Source of the DNA: Limnanthes douglasii subsp. nivea | Taxonomy: Eukaryota > Streptophyta > Magnoliopsida > Brassicales > Limnanthaceae | Assembly (NCBI GenBank): GCA_036936605.1 | Contig: JAUPFV010000001.1 | Span: 73,675,910 to 73,739,909, forward strand | DNA: 64,000 bases | Direction of reading: 5' to 3' | Shown here: one piece after another, positions 25,263 through 37,712 of the stretch | Numbering within the stretch: position 1 is the stretch's first letter | Layout of the letters: each line of letters starts with the position of its first letter | The notes under the pieces: generated by a model | Databases searched by the model: none | What the model was told of the DNA's origin: nothing | What the model saw: the letters and a program-made list of their open reading frames with translations, nothing else | Position numbers and translations under genes: made by a program

Positions 25263-28188
25263 TCATAAATTTGCTTTCAGACAACCCAGTTTTCGAAACA
25301 TTCTCGGCACCCAACGCAGCCTCCTCTTTTTATTAGAGCCTTTTGATTTAGGTGCTTCATTCTTCTTGATAATTTTAGGCTGTATCAAAAATATTATGTC
25401 AAGTAAATAACTATTGCACTTCAACACAGCCAATACTCCGAAATGATATTTAAAAGAAAAAATGGATACAATAATTGTAGGATTACCTCTTCTTTTGGTT
25501 TACTATGAGTAAGTGTTTGTGCTATATCTTTTGCAATAGAAAAGAAGACGTTCTCAACATCCGGTATCGTTTTCGTACCCTGTCAAAAGAGTTTCATTCA
25601 ACAATGCCACTGTGTAAAACCTCACGCCACACTATATTTACACTCCCTCAATGTTAAAAAACTCTGTCTCAAAAAAATTGATACCATATTGATCTGCTAA
25701 TGCTTGGCCTTTAGCTGTAGGAACAACCTAATATAAAAAGATTATACACGAGGCGATACCAATTGAAGCAGATCATTAATGGTTCATAAAATAGTTCGTT
25801 ACCCTTTTTCTGTCATCCGAATCGGCTTTATTGCCAACCAATACTAACTTGACACCGTCGGAAATATACTGATTGATGTTCCAGTTTCTGATGCCTGGAG
25901 GATAAGAGATCATCAGACATCAAAAGCTTTTGCTAATACTTGGGGAGATAGAACTGATACGGAAAGGAACATACTATTGAATGAGGACTCATTTGTTACA
26001 TCGTAGACCAGCAATATTCCCATAGTTCCCCTGTAACAAGCTACACACCAAACAATAAAATAAAGCTGAATAGAAACTGATCTATCAAACAATGATTCTG
26101 ATATTAATAGAACAATGAGACTAACAGTAAAAAATGGATAATATGTAGGAAAATATGAAAATGTGGACGGGATTAGTCTAAAACCATGACAAACAATTTC
26201 CGTTCGAGACAATTCGGTGGTTCTCCAAATTTTTCTACCGGATAAAAAATAATAAAAAGCTTGGAATGATATGTTTTTGTGCGTTTTTTATGACCAGAGA
26301 AACAAATTAATATACTTTGAGCAAAACAACCATTTTGTAATTATGATTATCTGATATTTTAGTGTAATTAGATTAACTAATCGATCAGATCAATGCAATA
26401 ATGATAAGATTAACTATTTTAGTGAAATTGCGGAGTATACACTTGTACAAATATACTCTGATTAGCGAGCATGGATAAGTCTCTTGCCTGCTGTCCAACG
26501 GACCGAGCCCCTGGCCGGGGTTGGCCGACGGTTTATTGAACCTAAACTGTTTTTTAATAGTTGAATAAATGTTTTCTTGGTTAGTTGAAACATATATATG
26601 AAATGCATGATTAAGAAATGACAATAACGATTTCCATTCTTTAGTTCGACATAATATTTGAAATTTTAGAAATCCCCTAAAATATTATTGATTATCATAC
26701 ATCAGAAATTATTTAGGAAATCAAATACTATTCGCGACATGTCTGAACTTTGTCCAAAACCGGGCAATCTAATTCTGTCATCTTTTTGGACCTGTTCGGA
26801 CACGGTTCTCCGGAACCGAGAACCGGACCGGGACCGAATTTTAACGGTTCGCGGTTTCATTCTAAAAACCGAAAATCGATAAGAAATCGAAATAAAAAAT
26901 CGGTTAGGAACCGAACCGATAAAACCAATAAATCTATAGTACCGATACGGAATCGAACCGATAAAATCGATAAATCGATAGAACCGATAAACCGGTAGAA
27001 CCGATAAAAAATCGGAACAATAAAACTGTTAGATCAATTATTTATTATTATTATTTATTGTTTTATAAATTATAGTAGTAAAATTAATAGTTAATTACTA
27101 ATTTTTTACTAAAATCAAAATATTAATTTATAAATTTTAGTTTTTATATCATTTATTTCAATAAAAAAAATTAACAATCAAATTTTAACTGGCTTTAATT
27201 TTTTAAGTGGACCGAATGACTCATAACGAACCGAACCGAATCCGGATCGAATCGAAACGGTACCGGACCAAACTCAGACCAGACTGAACCGAACCGAAAA
27301 CTTAACGGTTCGGTCCGATTCCAAAAATTAAAACCGAAAGCTTAGCGAATCCGGTCCGGTCCGAACCGATAAATTTAGCGGTCCGGTTCGATTCCGTCAA
27401 AACCCAGACCGATAACCGCCCTAGTCCGGAGGAACTGTCCCCGAACCCACCAGAGGTTATCATTTTTTTTATCCCTTGTATAACGATACTCCCAATATAA
27501 CCAAACAAACGAAATTCCATACTCCAACTTATTCCATACAATATATGGGTCAACTCAACAATCCAATTAAACTAATATTACTCCATTTTTCTACCTGGAG
27601 TAATTGTACTAAAACGTTGCTGCCCAGCAGTATCCCATATTTGCAATTTGATGCGCCTTCCATCGACTTCAATGGTTCGAACCTTAAAGTCAATCCTACA
27701 GAGGACATGAATTGTGAGGAACCAACGCAATAAGTAGCTGTTAAAAGATAAATGGACTTTCAAAACGCACCCAATTGTCGCAATGAAAGACCTTAGAAAA
27801 GGAGAACGTGCGAACCGCAAAAGCAACGAACTCTTTCCTACATCTGCATACATTTATTCATATCAGTCCAGGAAAATAGCTCTATTTTTACATAGAAGCT
27901 CTTGACTAATCAATTAACATTGTGGTGCTATAAATTTTAAAACATAAAACGTCGACCATGGTGAATCAGTTCGATTTTCAGACAATCTTACCTCAACAAG
28001 TCAACCTTTACCAACAACTAGGAAACTTTTAAGTCTGGATTGGCCAAAAATAACTAGACAACTGAATAAAAGAAGACACTACATTGAAACTAAGAGTCTG
28101 AGAAGAGAAACTGGCCTGGATCGCCGACTAGAAGAAGCTTGATCAGGAAATCGTAGTCTGTGCGAGCTCTAGCCCGTGGAGCAACCAT
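25263..28188 (-). CDS. RABE/Rab8-like small GTPase, divergent, possibly a decaying copy
   Basis: Eight exons on the minus strand: 28188-28113, 27843-27771, 27695-27595, 26040-25975, 25894-25803, 25727-25665, 25579-25487 and 25379-25263. Phases add up to 226 residues. Family blocks: [13 protein letters not shown] at the N terminus, [10 protein letters not shown] (P-loop end), [28 protein letters not shown] (family WDTAGQERF), [26 protein letters not shown], and TKT in place of the usual SAK/ETSAKT. Odd points: intron 1 would need a GC donor (CAG/GCCAGT), intron 6 would need a GA donor, the P-loop reads GDPDVGKS, and the last exon is basic and ends in KANL without the CC prenylation motif. It may be a pseudogene or a specialised soluble paralog. 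Rab8-type GTPases act in post-Golgi vesicle traffic. Confidence 0.7.
26350..26390. repeat. Copia LTR-like fragment
   Basis: GATATTTTAGTGTAATTAGA and the following bases match the start of the Copia 3' LTR at 36063-36095 with few differences, then the similarity fades. It lies in intron 3 of the Rab-like gene. Confidence 0.4.
26760..27440. mobile_element. hAT-like non-autonomous element in Rab intron 3
   Basis: Two flanking zones (about 26800-27010 and 27215-27420) are dense in AACCGAACCGAT-type repeats and their reverse complements around an AT-only centre. The right end on the minus strand begins TAGGGCGGTTATCGGTCTGG. Plant hAT elements commonly have ends starting TAGGG followed by sub-terminal CGGTTCGG repeats. 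Exact ends and target duplication were not resolved. It enlarges intron 3 to about 1.55 kb. Confidence 0.5.
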
Positions 28189-28704
28189 TTTGAATCAATT
28201 AAGACAAGAGGGTCTACAGATAATTCCTAAGATATAGAGAAAGATGAGTCAACATGGCCATTAGGGTCTTGCTTGACTGAGTTACAAGTTATTTAGCTTG
28301 TGACGACTTTGTAAAGGTGGTGCTTTGTTTAAAATCCTGCCACAACAACAAGTTGAGAAATTTTCAAAATTTTTGAAAATATCTAAATTATATTATATTT
28401 GATAATAATTCTTAATGATGACTGATCATTGCAGTATATATCAAGTGATTTTTTTAATGTTTCACAAGTTCGGAGGAGAAAATGTCGTAGTTGACAAGTA
28501 GAAGATGCACTTCCTCACCAATTATTAGAAGTATGTTACAACTAGGGGTATTATAGGGTATTGTAAAAATATTATAATATTTTAATAAAAATTATTATAA
28601 TTTTTTTAATAAAAAATAAATATTTAAGTATCGCATAATAAAAATATGTAAATATCTCGGTTACCATCAGAATGAAAATATATTCTAGTCCAAGCATAAA
28701 TGTT
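28189..28704. other. Upstream region of the Rab-like gene
   Basis: A short leader precedes the Rab ATG, then AT-rich sequence runs up to an hAT transposase relic. No promoter element could be assigned with confidence. Confidence 0.4.
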
Positions 28705-29160
28705 GGCTCTCTCTACTCATGTCTTGAAAACATTTGATAATATCTACATCATCATCAACAATAGAAATTACTTCTCTCTCCATAAATGTCACTAGACAAT
28801 CATTAAGGCATGAATTGACCATTATATTTATCAACTTATTCTTCACATGTTTTATACCAGAAAATACTCACTCAACACATGCAGTGACAACCAGTAATGA
28901 CAAGGCTAACTTCAAAAGTGTGTACATAAATCCAAATATCTTCTGTTTGTTTCTACGAACAAGAGTGTTACATAGATCTGAGATACTCCTAAAATTTGAT
29001 TAGTTATCATCCATCTTGACACATGCAATATAAGTCTCAATTTGACAAGACAACTCTTTATCATTAATATCCTAAAAATCATTTGGTATATTAGTAGATA
29101 TTTTGGTATAGCTTCTCTAGGGAGTAGAAACGCTCGAGCATACATTCTAAAGGTTTGTTT
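28705..29160 (-). pseudogene. hAT transposase C-terminal fragment
   Basis: Read from high to low coordinates: a block ending SISDLCNTLV, then LKLALSLLVVTACVE, an in-frame TGA, VFSGIKHVKNKL, then LNDCLVTFMEREVI and DIIKCFQDM. This is the hAT C-terminal dimerisation region; the family pattern is A-x-VER-x-FS-x-MK-x-VK-x-x-L-x-x-x-M…DCLVTYIE. The TGA replaces the residue before VFS. The N-terminal catalytic half is absent. Confidence 0.75.
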
Positions 29161-29178
29161 CACGACCGGTTGAAATAT

Positions 29179-29472
29179 TCGAGCTTATTAATATCGTCGT
29201 TGGTGAAATTTTCTTTGTTTCCATTGTTATTTCGTATTTCAAATTAATCTTCTTTTCATAACTACTGGATATTGAATTAGTTCTGTCAAAACCCAAATCG
29301 CGGTGACCGTCATAGTCTCAACTGCGCTTAAGAATAGATCATGTTATATTAAGATTAACAAAGCAAATTTCACCAACGACGATGTTAATAAGCTCGACTA
29401 TTTCAGATTAAACTTCTTTTCATAAGTATAGGATATTGAATAAGTTCTGTCATAACCCAAACCGCGGTGACC
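29179..29472. repeat. Foldback: 38-bp inverted arms interleaved with a direct repeat
   Basis: The arm at 29181-29218 (GAGCTTATTAATATCGTCGT…) is the near-perfect inverse of 29358-29396, about 36 of 38 bases. A 68-bp direct repeat (29238-29305 and 29405-29472, both ending CGCGGTGACC) is interleaved with it at a 167-bp offset. There is no coding frame. Confidence 0.8.
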
Positions 29473-29479
29473 TTTATAA

Positions 29480-30890
29480 CTTATAGCTATAATTTTAATT
29501 ATTAAAACTTCGAGACAAATAGAAAATGCAGTTCCCGTATACATGTGGGGGCGGATACATACCTTTAATTGAATAAAAAAAATCAAAATGGAGAAGGGTT
29601 GTCAGGTGCCCTCCACCGTGACCACCCTTAATGTAATTGCAATGAAGGTTACATTTCGCTAGATATAGGCTTAGCTTACCGAGGAAAACCCTAGTTTGTC
29701 GGACGAACACAGATTAGTGCAAGAAATAAGCTCTTTACTACAATAACCAATCCATCAAGGTTCTAGTTTAGGGTTTTCTTTCTTTTGTGACATGTAACAA
29801 TATTATATGTGTTTGTACATGTTTGTTTCTACGTATATATGGTTGATTGGATGAAATGTGTTTAAATTTTTATATAGAATTGCATGATTAAGGTCATTCG
29901 GACTACGGTATGTAAATCATGAAACCAATTAGCTAGTCCAAAGGAAGGCTCATTGGTAAATTGAGAAACTTCATTGTTAGTGTTGTTGGCCCAAAAAAGG
30001 TCAATACTTGGCATATTTAATCATGAAAGGGAGATAATCATATAAAATTAATCAGTAAGGTTTTAACTGGAATAGGGAAATCACCCAAAGAAAGGTTTTA
30101 CTAGTACTCAATCAATAGTTATTTTTTTCAAACTTATAAACACATGTTAGTCGGTTTTTCTAAATGTATCTTATTAACGATGTATGTTATGTTTTATATG
30201 TGATATTACATGTTTAAACATTGTTTAAGTTTATGTATTACATGACAATGAGTGTATATTTTATATGTTGTTTGTTATGTATAAATTTTCAGTAAATACT
30301 TATAATCCATAAGGCAATAAAACCTCAATTTTTTATGTGTTAATTTTTTTTTCCAATGAATGAAGGACATGAAATTTTATTTGCAATGTTGTGATCATGA
30401 TGTAGCATTAAGGTCTAAAAATCCATTATCATTCACTAAAAAATAATTCTCATAAGGAGAATAAAGAAGTCGAGGGGTGGGAGAAGTCACTTAGGTTGTG
30501 TTTGGCAATCATTAAATAATGAATATCTTTGGAATATTATGGGGCTATCCGAATCAGATCAACCATATAATTAAGTCTCTCAAAGTAGTTTAATAAGGTG
30601 GAGATTAAGATGTTGTTGTAACTCTCCAACATGAATTTCAATAGCAAAAATGACACTGAGGAAACATATTCCCGAGGAGTGTCAATGATCGCCTGAAAGT
30701 TGAAGGCATTTAAGATTGACATTCTCAATGAAGTTGTAATAAGGTTTGCATATCATTTTTCCTCACTGAGATAAGTGGATAATTAGAAAATTGGTTTATC
30801 TTGCTACCTAGCAAGAGAATAGGCTGAAACAAGAACATCCTAAGGTGTATAAGGCAAGTTTTCAATAGGGAAAATGAAGAAGATGAAATA
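29480..30890. other. AT-rich spacer
   Basis: No gene or element is recognised. The part from about 30480 onward may be the eroded 5' end of the first Copia element, but no gag motif could be read. Confidence 0.4.
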
Positions 30891-30899
30891 TGATAGAGA

Positions 30900-32830
30900 A
30901 ATATCTGACAAACTAAATTGCAAAGCTGAAATTTAGGTAATGATTGCCACACGAATTAAGTAACATCACTAAGAGAAATTGGAAAATCTTGTTGTTGAAA
31001 TGATTAGTAATATCATTTTATTCCTTATACTTTATTGCTTGCATCGAATGTATCAAGGGAAAATAGACCACGATGGAAAAGGTTTGGTGTATAAATATCG
31101 GAATAAGTCTTAGAGCCTATATATACCAATGATTGCGGACTGTTCTAAAAGGCATCATAGAATGATAAATGGTATTTTATCTTATTTATAGATGATTTCT
31201 CTCGGTACGGGTATCCATACTTTACACATCAGATATCAAAAACTCTAAAACAAGTTCATAACTTTAAAGAGCAAAGTTAAACAACTTGATAAAAGCATTG
31301 CGTTTGTTAGATTTGACTGTGCTAGTGAATATTATAGCTTATATGATGCCTGAGATGAAGAATTTCATGGATAAATTACAAAGTACCTAGAGGAATGCGA
31401 TATAGTTCCTCACAATACAATGTTAGGTTCACCCAACATAAAAAGGTGTATATGAGAAATAAAATCGTATGCTTAAGGATATAGTAAGAAGTAACTCTAG
31501 GGAGAGATGCATCATATTTACTCAATATATTTCCCACGAAAACAACCCCAAATGAGCTTTTTATTGGGTGCAAACCTAACTTAAAGCGTATGCATATTTG
31601 GGGATATCCATATGAAGCAAGCTTCATCGATTTAATCTAAAGAAATTGGACACTTAAAGGGTTATCTCTTATATCATTGGATATTTTAAATATTAAAAAG
31701 GCCTTAAGTTTTATAATTCTTCCATAATTAGTATGTTTTAAATGAGAACGTTAAGGTTCATTGAGAACGTTGACTTTTGTTTTTTGATTGGGTGAATTTA
31801 AACAAATATTCATTTTGAGAAATAATCTATAAATATTGATAGAGGTTATAACAAAAAGAAATAAACCAATATATCAACCCAAAGGAATACTTTTAATGAA
31901 TTGGTGACCAAAGGTAAATTGGTCATGAAGCCAATATATCAGCCCAAATAAAGGTTGTTGGTGGATTGATGCTCATGTATCAGATGATTTGGTCTCAATG
32001 TCAGTCATTGAGTTTCCGTTAGAATATTAAGTTACTTAAGATAATATGTTCTTCCACATAGGGAACAAAATAAAATTGTTCATAAAAGTTCTAGCTCTAT
32101 CTCTTCAAAAATTACAAAATTTAAAAAATAATGCCCTTAAGAAGGCCCACTAGAGATAAAAAAAAATATTACATCTTTAGTGAAATGGTACACGGCTTAT
32201 CGTGTTTCCATAAAGATGTGAAGAGTTCTAATTCTCAGTTGTGGATCAACACTATTTAGAAAGAATATAAGCCAGTGCAAAATAACACAACTTGGGAGCT
32301 GGTCTCGTTACCTTAAGAAATTAATCAGATTGGTTGCAAATGAGTTTATTACACCAAATGGGATTCTAAAGGTAATATGGAGAAACATAAAGTACGCCTT
32401 GTGTCAACAGGTTTTACTCAACATAAAAGGTTTGACTGTGAAGATGCCTTCTCTTTAGTTTCGCAAATGACTCATTTACAAAAATTGTATTATTATTTAC
32501 ACACTTTAATCTAAAGCTTCAGCAAGTAGATATTAAGATTTTTTATCATAATAAATATTTTGAGGAAACAATCTAGATAATGTAACTTGATTACTTTGTA
32601 ATAGGTAATTCAAATTTCATGGTATACAAACTTAATAAATCCATTTATGTACTCAACCAAGCTTCTCGAAAATGGTACCATGAGTTCTTTGAGTTGTATT
32701 CTATTTTGGTTTTGAGATGAAAACGATTGAGGAATATAGGTATCAAAGGTTCAGTGGGAGTACGTCCATAATTTTGGTATGCCTTTGAAAATCTCTATTG
32801 CAAAAAGAGACAAATAAGGGTAAGTTAATG
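30900..32830 (+). mobile_element. Highly degenerate Copia element A
   Basis: Plus-strand fragments in broken frames. The integrase core region at about 31280-31440 contains FVRFDCASEYYSLYDA and LEECDIVPHNTMLGSPN (family block LEECGIVPQYTMPGSP). The RT start at about 32290-32470 contains NQIGCK, DSKGNMEKHKVRLVSTGFTQ and DCEDAFSLVS. Later RT traces reach about 32720. Stops are frequent. No LTRs were recognised. Confidence 0.65.
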
Positions 32831-33289
32831 TTTAAAAGAACACTTTGAGATTAAGGGAATGCATAAGGTTTCATATATTATTTTGGTCTTGAAAACCCAT
32901 TATTGATTTTTTTAATTATGTTTGGTTTGGTTTATGTCTTTTTTTTAGAAAAATCAACACTTTGTGTGTGTTCTTTCTAAGTTTAGTAATAAAGTGTTGA
33001 ATAGTTACTAATATCAAATAAATCTTATGTTTAGTAGTAATATAATTAATTTTTGAAGTGTTCTTGATTGAATACATATAATTACGGACACTTTGATTCA
33101 CTTATCTTGCATGTTCATATCAAATGGATCATAGAATATGATAGAAAAGACATCAATTTATTATGTGGTTTATAGTGTTTGATTATTCACTAGTATTTGT
33201 AGAAATTTGAATAAAACTTATGGCATGCTATATTAGGACATGTACATTATAAGAGGATAAAATACATGTTGAAAATGAGTCTTATACCT

Positions 33290-36060
33290 CATGTTGATGT
33301 AAATTATGAGAAATATAATACTTGCATGTTAACTAAGATAACCAGATAATCTTTCAGATAATATTAACCGAGTTTCTAAAATATTAAAACTTGTAAATAG
33401 TAATTTATGTGATTTTCATGCTACTCCTACGTTAGGAAATAAAAAAATTGTTATTACTTTTATTGAAGATGCATCTAGATCCTGCTACATTTATTTCTTG
33501 CATGCAAAAATTAAATCTCTTGATAAATTAAAATCAATAAAGAAGAAGTATAGCTACATAAAATGATTTGGTTAAAAACATACGTATGTATAAATGAGGT
33601 GAATATTATGATCTGATATATTTTTAGTCTACTGGTACAATACATTAAATCACGACTCCTTATAAACCACAACAAAATGGTGTGGCAAAAAGTAAAAATA
33701 AGACTTTAAAAGAATTGGCTAATTCCATATTGTTATATTCGAGTTTGAGTGAAGGGTTTTGGGTGAGGCTATCTTTACAGTCTATTATTTATTGAATCAA
33801 ATTCCTACTAAAATGAATAAGATGACCCCATATGAGCTTTGGTTTAAAAACCTCCAAAATTGAGTTTATGAGAGTCTGTGGTTGTAGAGTATGTGTAAGT
33901 CTCACCGAACTAAAAGCTAAGTATTTTGAATCTGATTTTCAAATTTATTTAGTTGAAGAATAGATAAGATTGGATATCAATATCAATATCATATTATTGT
34001 TGAGGATGATCCAAATAATTTTAGTGAATCCATGACATCAAGAGATGTTGCATTCGAGAAAGAAGCTATTTAAGATGAGATAAATTCTATAATGCATAAT
34101 AATACATGAGAATTGGCTCATTTACCTTATGGTTGCAAATCATTGGAAAATGTATAGACTTTTAAGAGTAAAATGATAGCATATGGTAGTATTGAAATTT
34201 ATAAAGCAATATTGGTTATTTGAGGTTTTTGGCAAAGAGAAGGGATTGAATTCTTTGATATATATTCTCTTGTTTCTAGTATTTCTACTATTAAATTGTT
34301 GATAGCAAATGCATCAATATACAATATGGTGATTCATCAAATGGATGTGAAAACTGCATTCTTGAATCGTGATTTAAATGAGGATATTTATATGAAACAA
34401 CCATAAGGGTTTGTTATGCCTAGTTGTGAAAACAAGGTACACAAGTTACATAAATATTTGTATGGTCTAAAACAAGCACCAAAAGACTGTGATAAAAAAA
34501 ATTATAATATGGTGTGGACTAATGAATTTATTATTAATCAAGCAGACAAATGTGTATAGAGTAAATTGAATATTTCTGGTAAAAGAGTTATGATTTGTCT
34601 ATATGTGGATGACATGTTGATTTTGGTACCGACCAAAATCAAGTTGATGAAACCAATAAATTCTTATTATCTAGTTTTGAGATGAAAGATCTGGAGAAAG
34701 CTGAGATGATTCTTGGTATAAAGATCAAGCGAAAGAATGATAGTATACCAATTTCTCAATCTTATTATATTGAGAAATTGATATATTATTCTTAAAGATT
34801 GTTCCACGGTTAGCACACTTATGGATCATAGGCTTAAGCTTTTACCTAATAAAAGTGTTGCAGTATCTCAACTTGAATACTCAAGAGTCATTGGTTGTCT
34901 TATGTATGTCATGACTAGTAATAGGCTAGATATTACATATGTTATTTGAAAGCTTAGTAGGTATACTAGCAATCCTATTTCACATCATTGGCAAGCATTA
35001 AACCGAGTATTAAAGTATTTAAAAATCATAGATTGTGGTTTTACTTTTACATGATTTCCTTTGATTCTTGAATGTTATTCGGATGTGAGTTATATCTCCA
35101 ATATAGAAAATCATTCTTCTACGAGTGGATGGTTTTTCCTTCTTAAGGGATATAATATATCTTACGGATCCAGGAAACAAACATATATACTTCAATAATG
35201 GAATCTGAATTTTTAGTATTAATAACAGCTAGTAAAGAAGTTGAGTGTTTGAGAAATATAATATATGAGATTCCATTGTATCCCCAACCGGTAGCACCTA
35301 TATCTATCAGGAGTGATAGTGAAGCTGCATTAACCAATGTCTATAGACAAGTTTATAAAGGTAGGTTTAGACACTTAAGTGTTAGACATAGCACGATTCG
35401 TGAACGTATCATACATGGTGTTATATCAGTGGAGTTTGTCAAAACTCAATATAATTCAGCAGATCATTTAACTAAAGGGTTAATTAAAGAACTTGTGCAC
35501 AAGTCGGCTATTGGGATGAGATTAAAGTCTATATGAAATCTCTCATGTTGAGATACCCAATTCATATCTAATATGACATTAGGTGTTGAATTTAATATGG
35601 AAAGCTTAGCATTTAAATATTAGAACATATATATCCCAAAGTATGTGTTCAAACCTCCAAGTAGTTGAGGTTGAAGTTTACCTTCTTAAAAGTTCTTTTG
35701 AAAAATTGCATATACATGTGCAAGACTAAAAGAGCTACATATTTGAGCATGAAGTTTAGCCGCTTCAAGAAGCTAGGAATTGACTTTGATATGTTTAAGA
35801 ATGATAAAGACACGAGTCTAGTAAAAGATAATGTCAAGTATCAACATTTGAGAATGTAAATTCATGTGTGTATTGTTTTCATGTATTCATTATGAATAGT
35901 AAAAATTCAATCTTTAATGATACCTTGGTATTCGAATATTTGAAATGCTTAATCTAATAATATGAAATTCAATCGTCAAGGTATTTCATTTATGCATAAA
36001 TTTATAATTTGTTATGATTATGTTCAGTTAATCGTGAATTGCACTAAAATGGGGAAGATT
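33290..36060 (+). mobile_element. Copia element B, internal region
   Basis: Order and content are typical of Ty1/Copia: GAG-pre-integrase end (about 33330-33420), integrase (VITFIEDASRSCYIYFLHAK at about 33440-33510; PQQNGVAKSKNKTLKEL at about 33670-33720), RT (MDVKTAFLN at about 34340, KQAPKDCDKK, and the CLYVDDMLI catalytic box at about 34600) and RNase H (35050-35540, with HLSVRHSTIRERI, VEFVKTQYNSADHLTKGL). Stops and frameshifts interrupt it. The last 113 codons (35198-35536) are intact. A polypurine tract (AAAATGGGGAAGA, 36046-36058) precedes the 3' LTR. Confidence 0.85.
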
Positions 36061-36480
36061 GTTAGATATTTTAGTGTAATTGGATTGATTAGTCGACTAA
36101 TATAGTCATAATATATTATCGAGAAAGTTCGACGGTGTGGATAGCAAGTTTGTTAGATTATATTAGGACTAGAGAGTATAACAAGTTGGTCAAGGGCGGG
36201 CTCATTGGCTGGAGTCAGTTTGAATTTTTTATTTCGAATAGTGTTGTTATTTTAAAAATTCATTTGAATTTAAATTTTCTTATTTTAGGCGTTTTTTAGC
36301 ATTTGAACATAACTCGGTTTTTTTGCTAACAGTTTGCATTTTAGTTTGGTAGTTTCGGTCGAATTACAATATACATGGTTCTGCTTTGAATTAACGTAAG
36401 ATCGATCATGCTCTGCTTCTACAAAAATAATCTGATTAATTGAAGTTTTTGGAAGAATCACCAAAATATTTTCAATCTAA
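36060..36480 (+). repeat. 3' LTR of Copia element B
   Basis: It starts TGTTAGATATTTTAGTGTAA directly after the polypurine tract. The right end is not fixed because no matching 5' LTR is intact in the window. A related fragment lies at 26350. Confidence 0.6.
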
Positions 36481-37712
36481 AAGTGATTATAAGACTTTAG
36501 ATAATTTCCATGATTCTAACATTATTTTTTTATCTGAAATTCATGAAGCTCTGGTCCAGACAAGATACTTTCAAACTGATGAACTTGTAAGGTAATGTTA
36601 TTAAAAAAATTGAACTTGATTTTGATTTATAAATTTTATATGCTCTTATGAAACTATAATAGTTATAATTTTATTTTTTAATTTGTACATGTTTTTGTTG
36701 CACGTTTGTCTAATCTGAAATATTTTGTGACCTCATAATCCAAGTAAAATGAAGTAAATATTTACTTCACAAGGTAAAATTTTGGTTGATCGCCGTTTGT
36801 CGAACGTGCGATAACGATCCATGAATTTCTAAAAAATACAAAAATATAAAATGGAATATAATTACTTCTTTCTATATCTTTAAACGAAATAGCCACGACC
36901 AAAAATTCAAAATCACTGGTGGAGACAACAAAAATAGAGGAATGCAACAATTTCAGGTCACGACAGAGACAAAACTTAAGAGAAGAAAATGAGATCATTG
37001 CCGGCAAACGGCGAAGACGGAGGAGATATGAAAAGACGAAGCCTAGACAAGTACTAGGCGTCACAATCTGATTAAATGTACGCTCAAAAGATCACATACG
37101 CAAAAAGAAATGATCAACAAACCGTTTTAATACAAAAATGAACATATTTTTAGCGGATATAATGTTAAAAGGATATATAGAATCTGATTATACCGCTTTA
37201 CCTATTTCCTTTTATCTATTTACTATGTTTCAAAGACTGGCTAGCTGAAAGTTTTGTGTATAATAAATATGACCGCTATAAAAACAATGAAAGAAATAAT
37301 TTAGTTAAAAGGATTGTTTAGTGAACTCACTTGGAATAAAGTCTGGATTCTAACAATAGTGCTTTTTATTTATAAAATTTTATAAGCGAACTAAACATAT
37401 CAAATGCACTCATCCAAGTGTTTTATATATTTTTTTAATTTTTTTAATTTTAGTGTTTCATATTCAGACGATCGGTTCCCCAACACATATTTTATTAAGA
37501 TTATAGATGGATTAAAAATTATTTATTGCAAACTTGTTGACTATAAAATATTTCTCTTCCTAAAACTATATTATCATACATAATACGACGGGGGAGTGAG
37601 AACAAGAAGTTGAGCAACGTTAGGGAGCCAATATTGATTAAGCCATCTAACGTGAAAAGTGCAAATGCAAAATGGAAAACAGGTTGAGCTCAGAGGTTGA
37701 ACTCAAGTAAAA
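36481..37712. other. Spacer downstream of the Tubby-like gene
   Basis: AT-rich DNA without a recognisable gene. A 100-codon minus frame (36762-37064) has no family resemblance. The 3' UTR of the Tubby-like gene would occupy the right end. Confidence 0.4.

Noticed and set aside
27302..27553. Minus-strand frame in the CCGAACC-rich zone
   Set aside because: Translation of simple repeats of the hAT-like element only.
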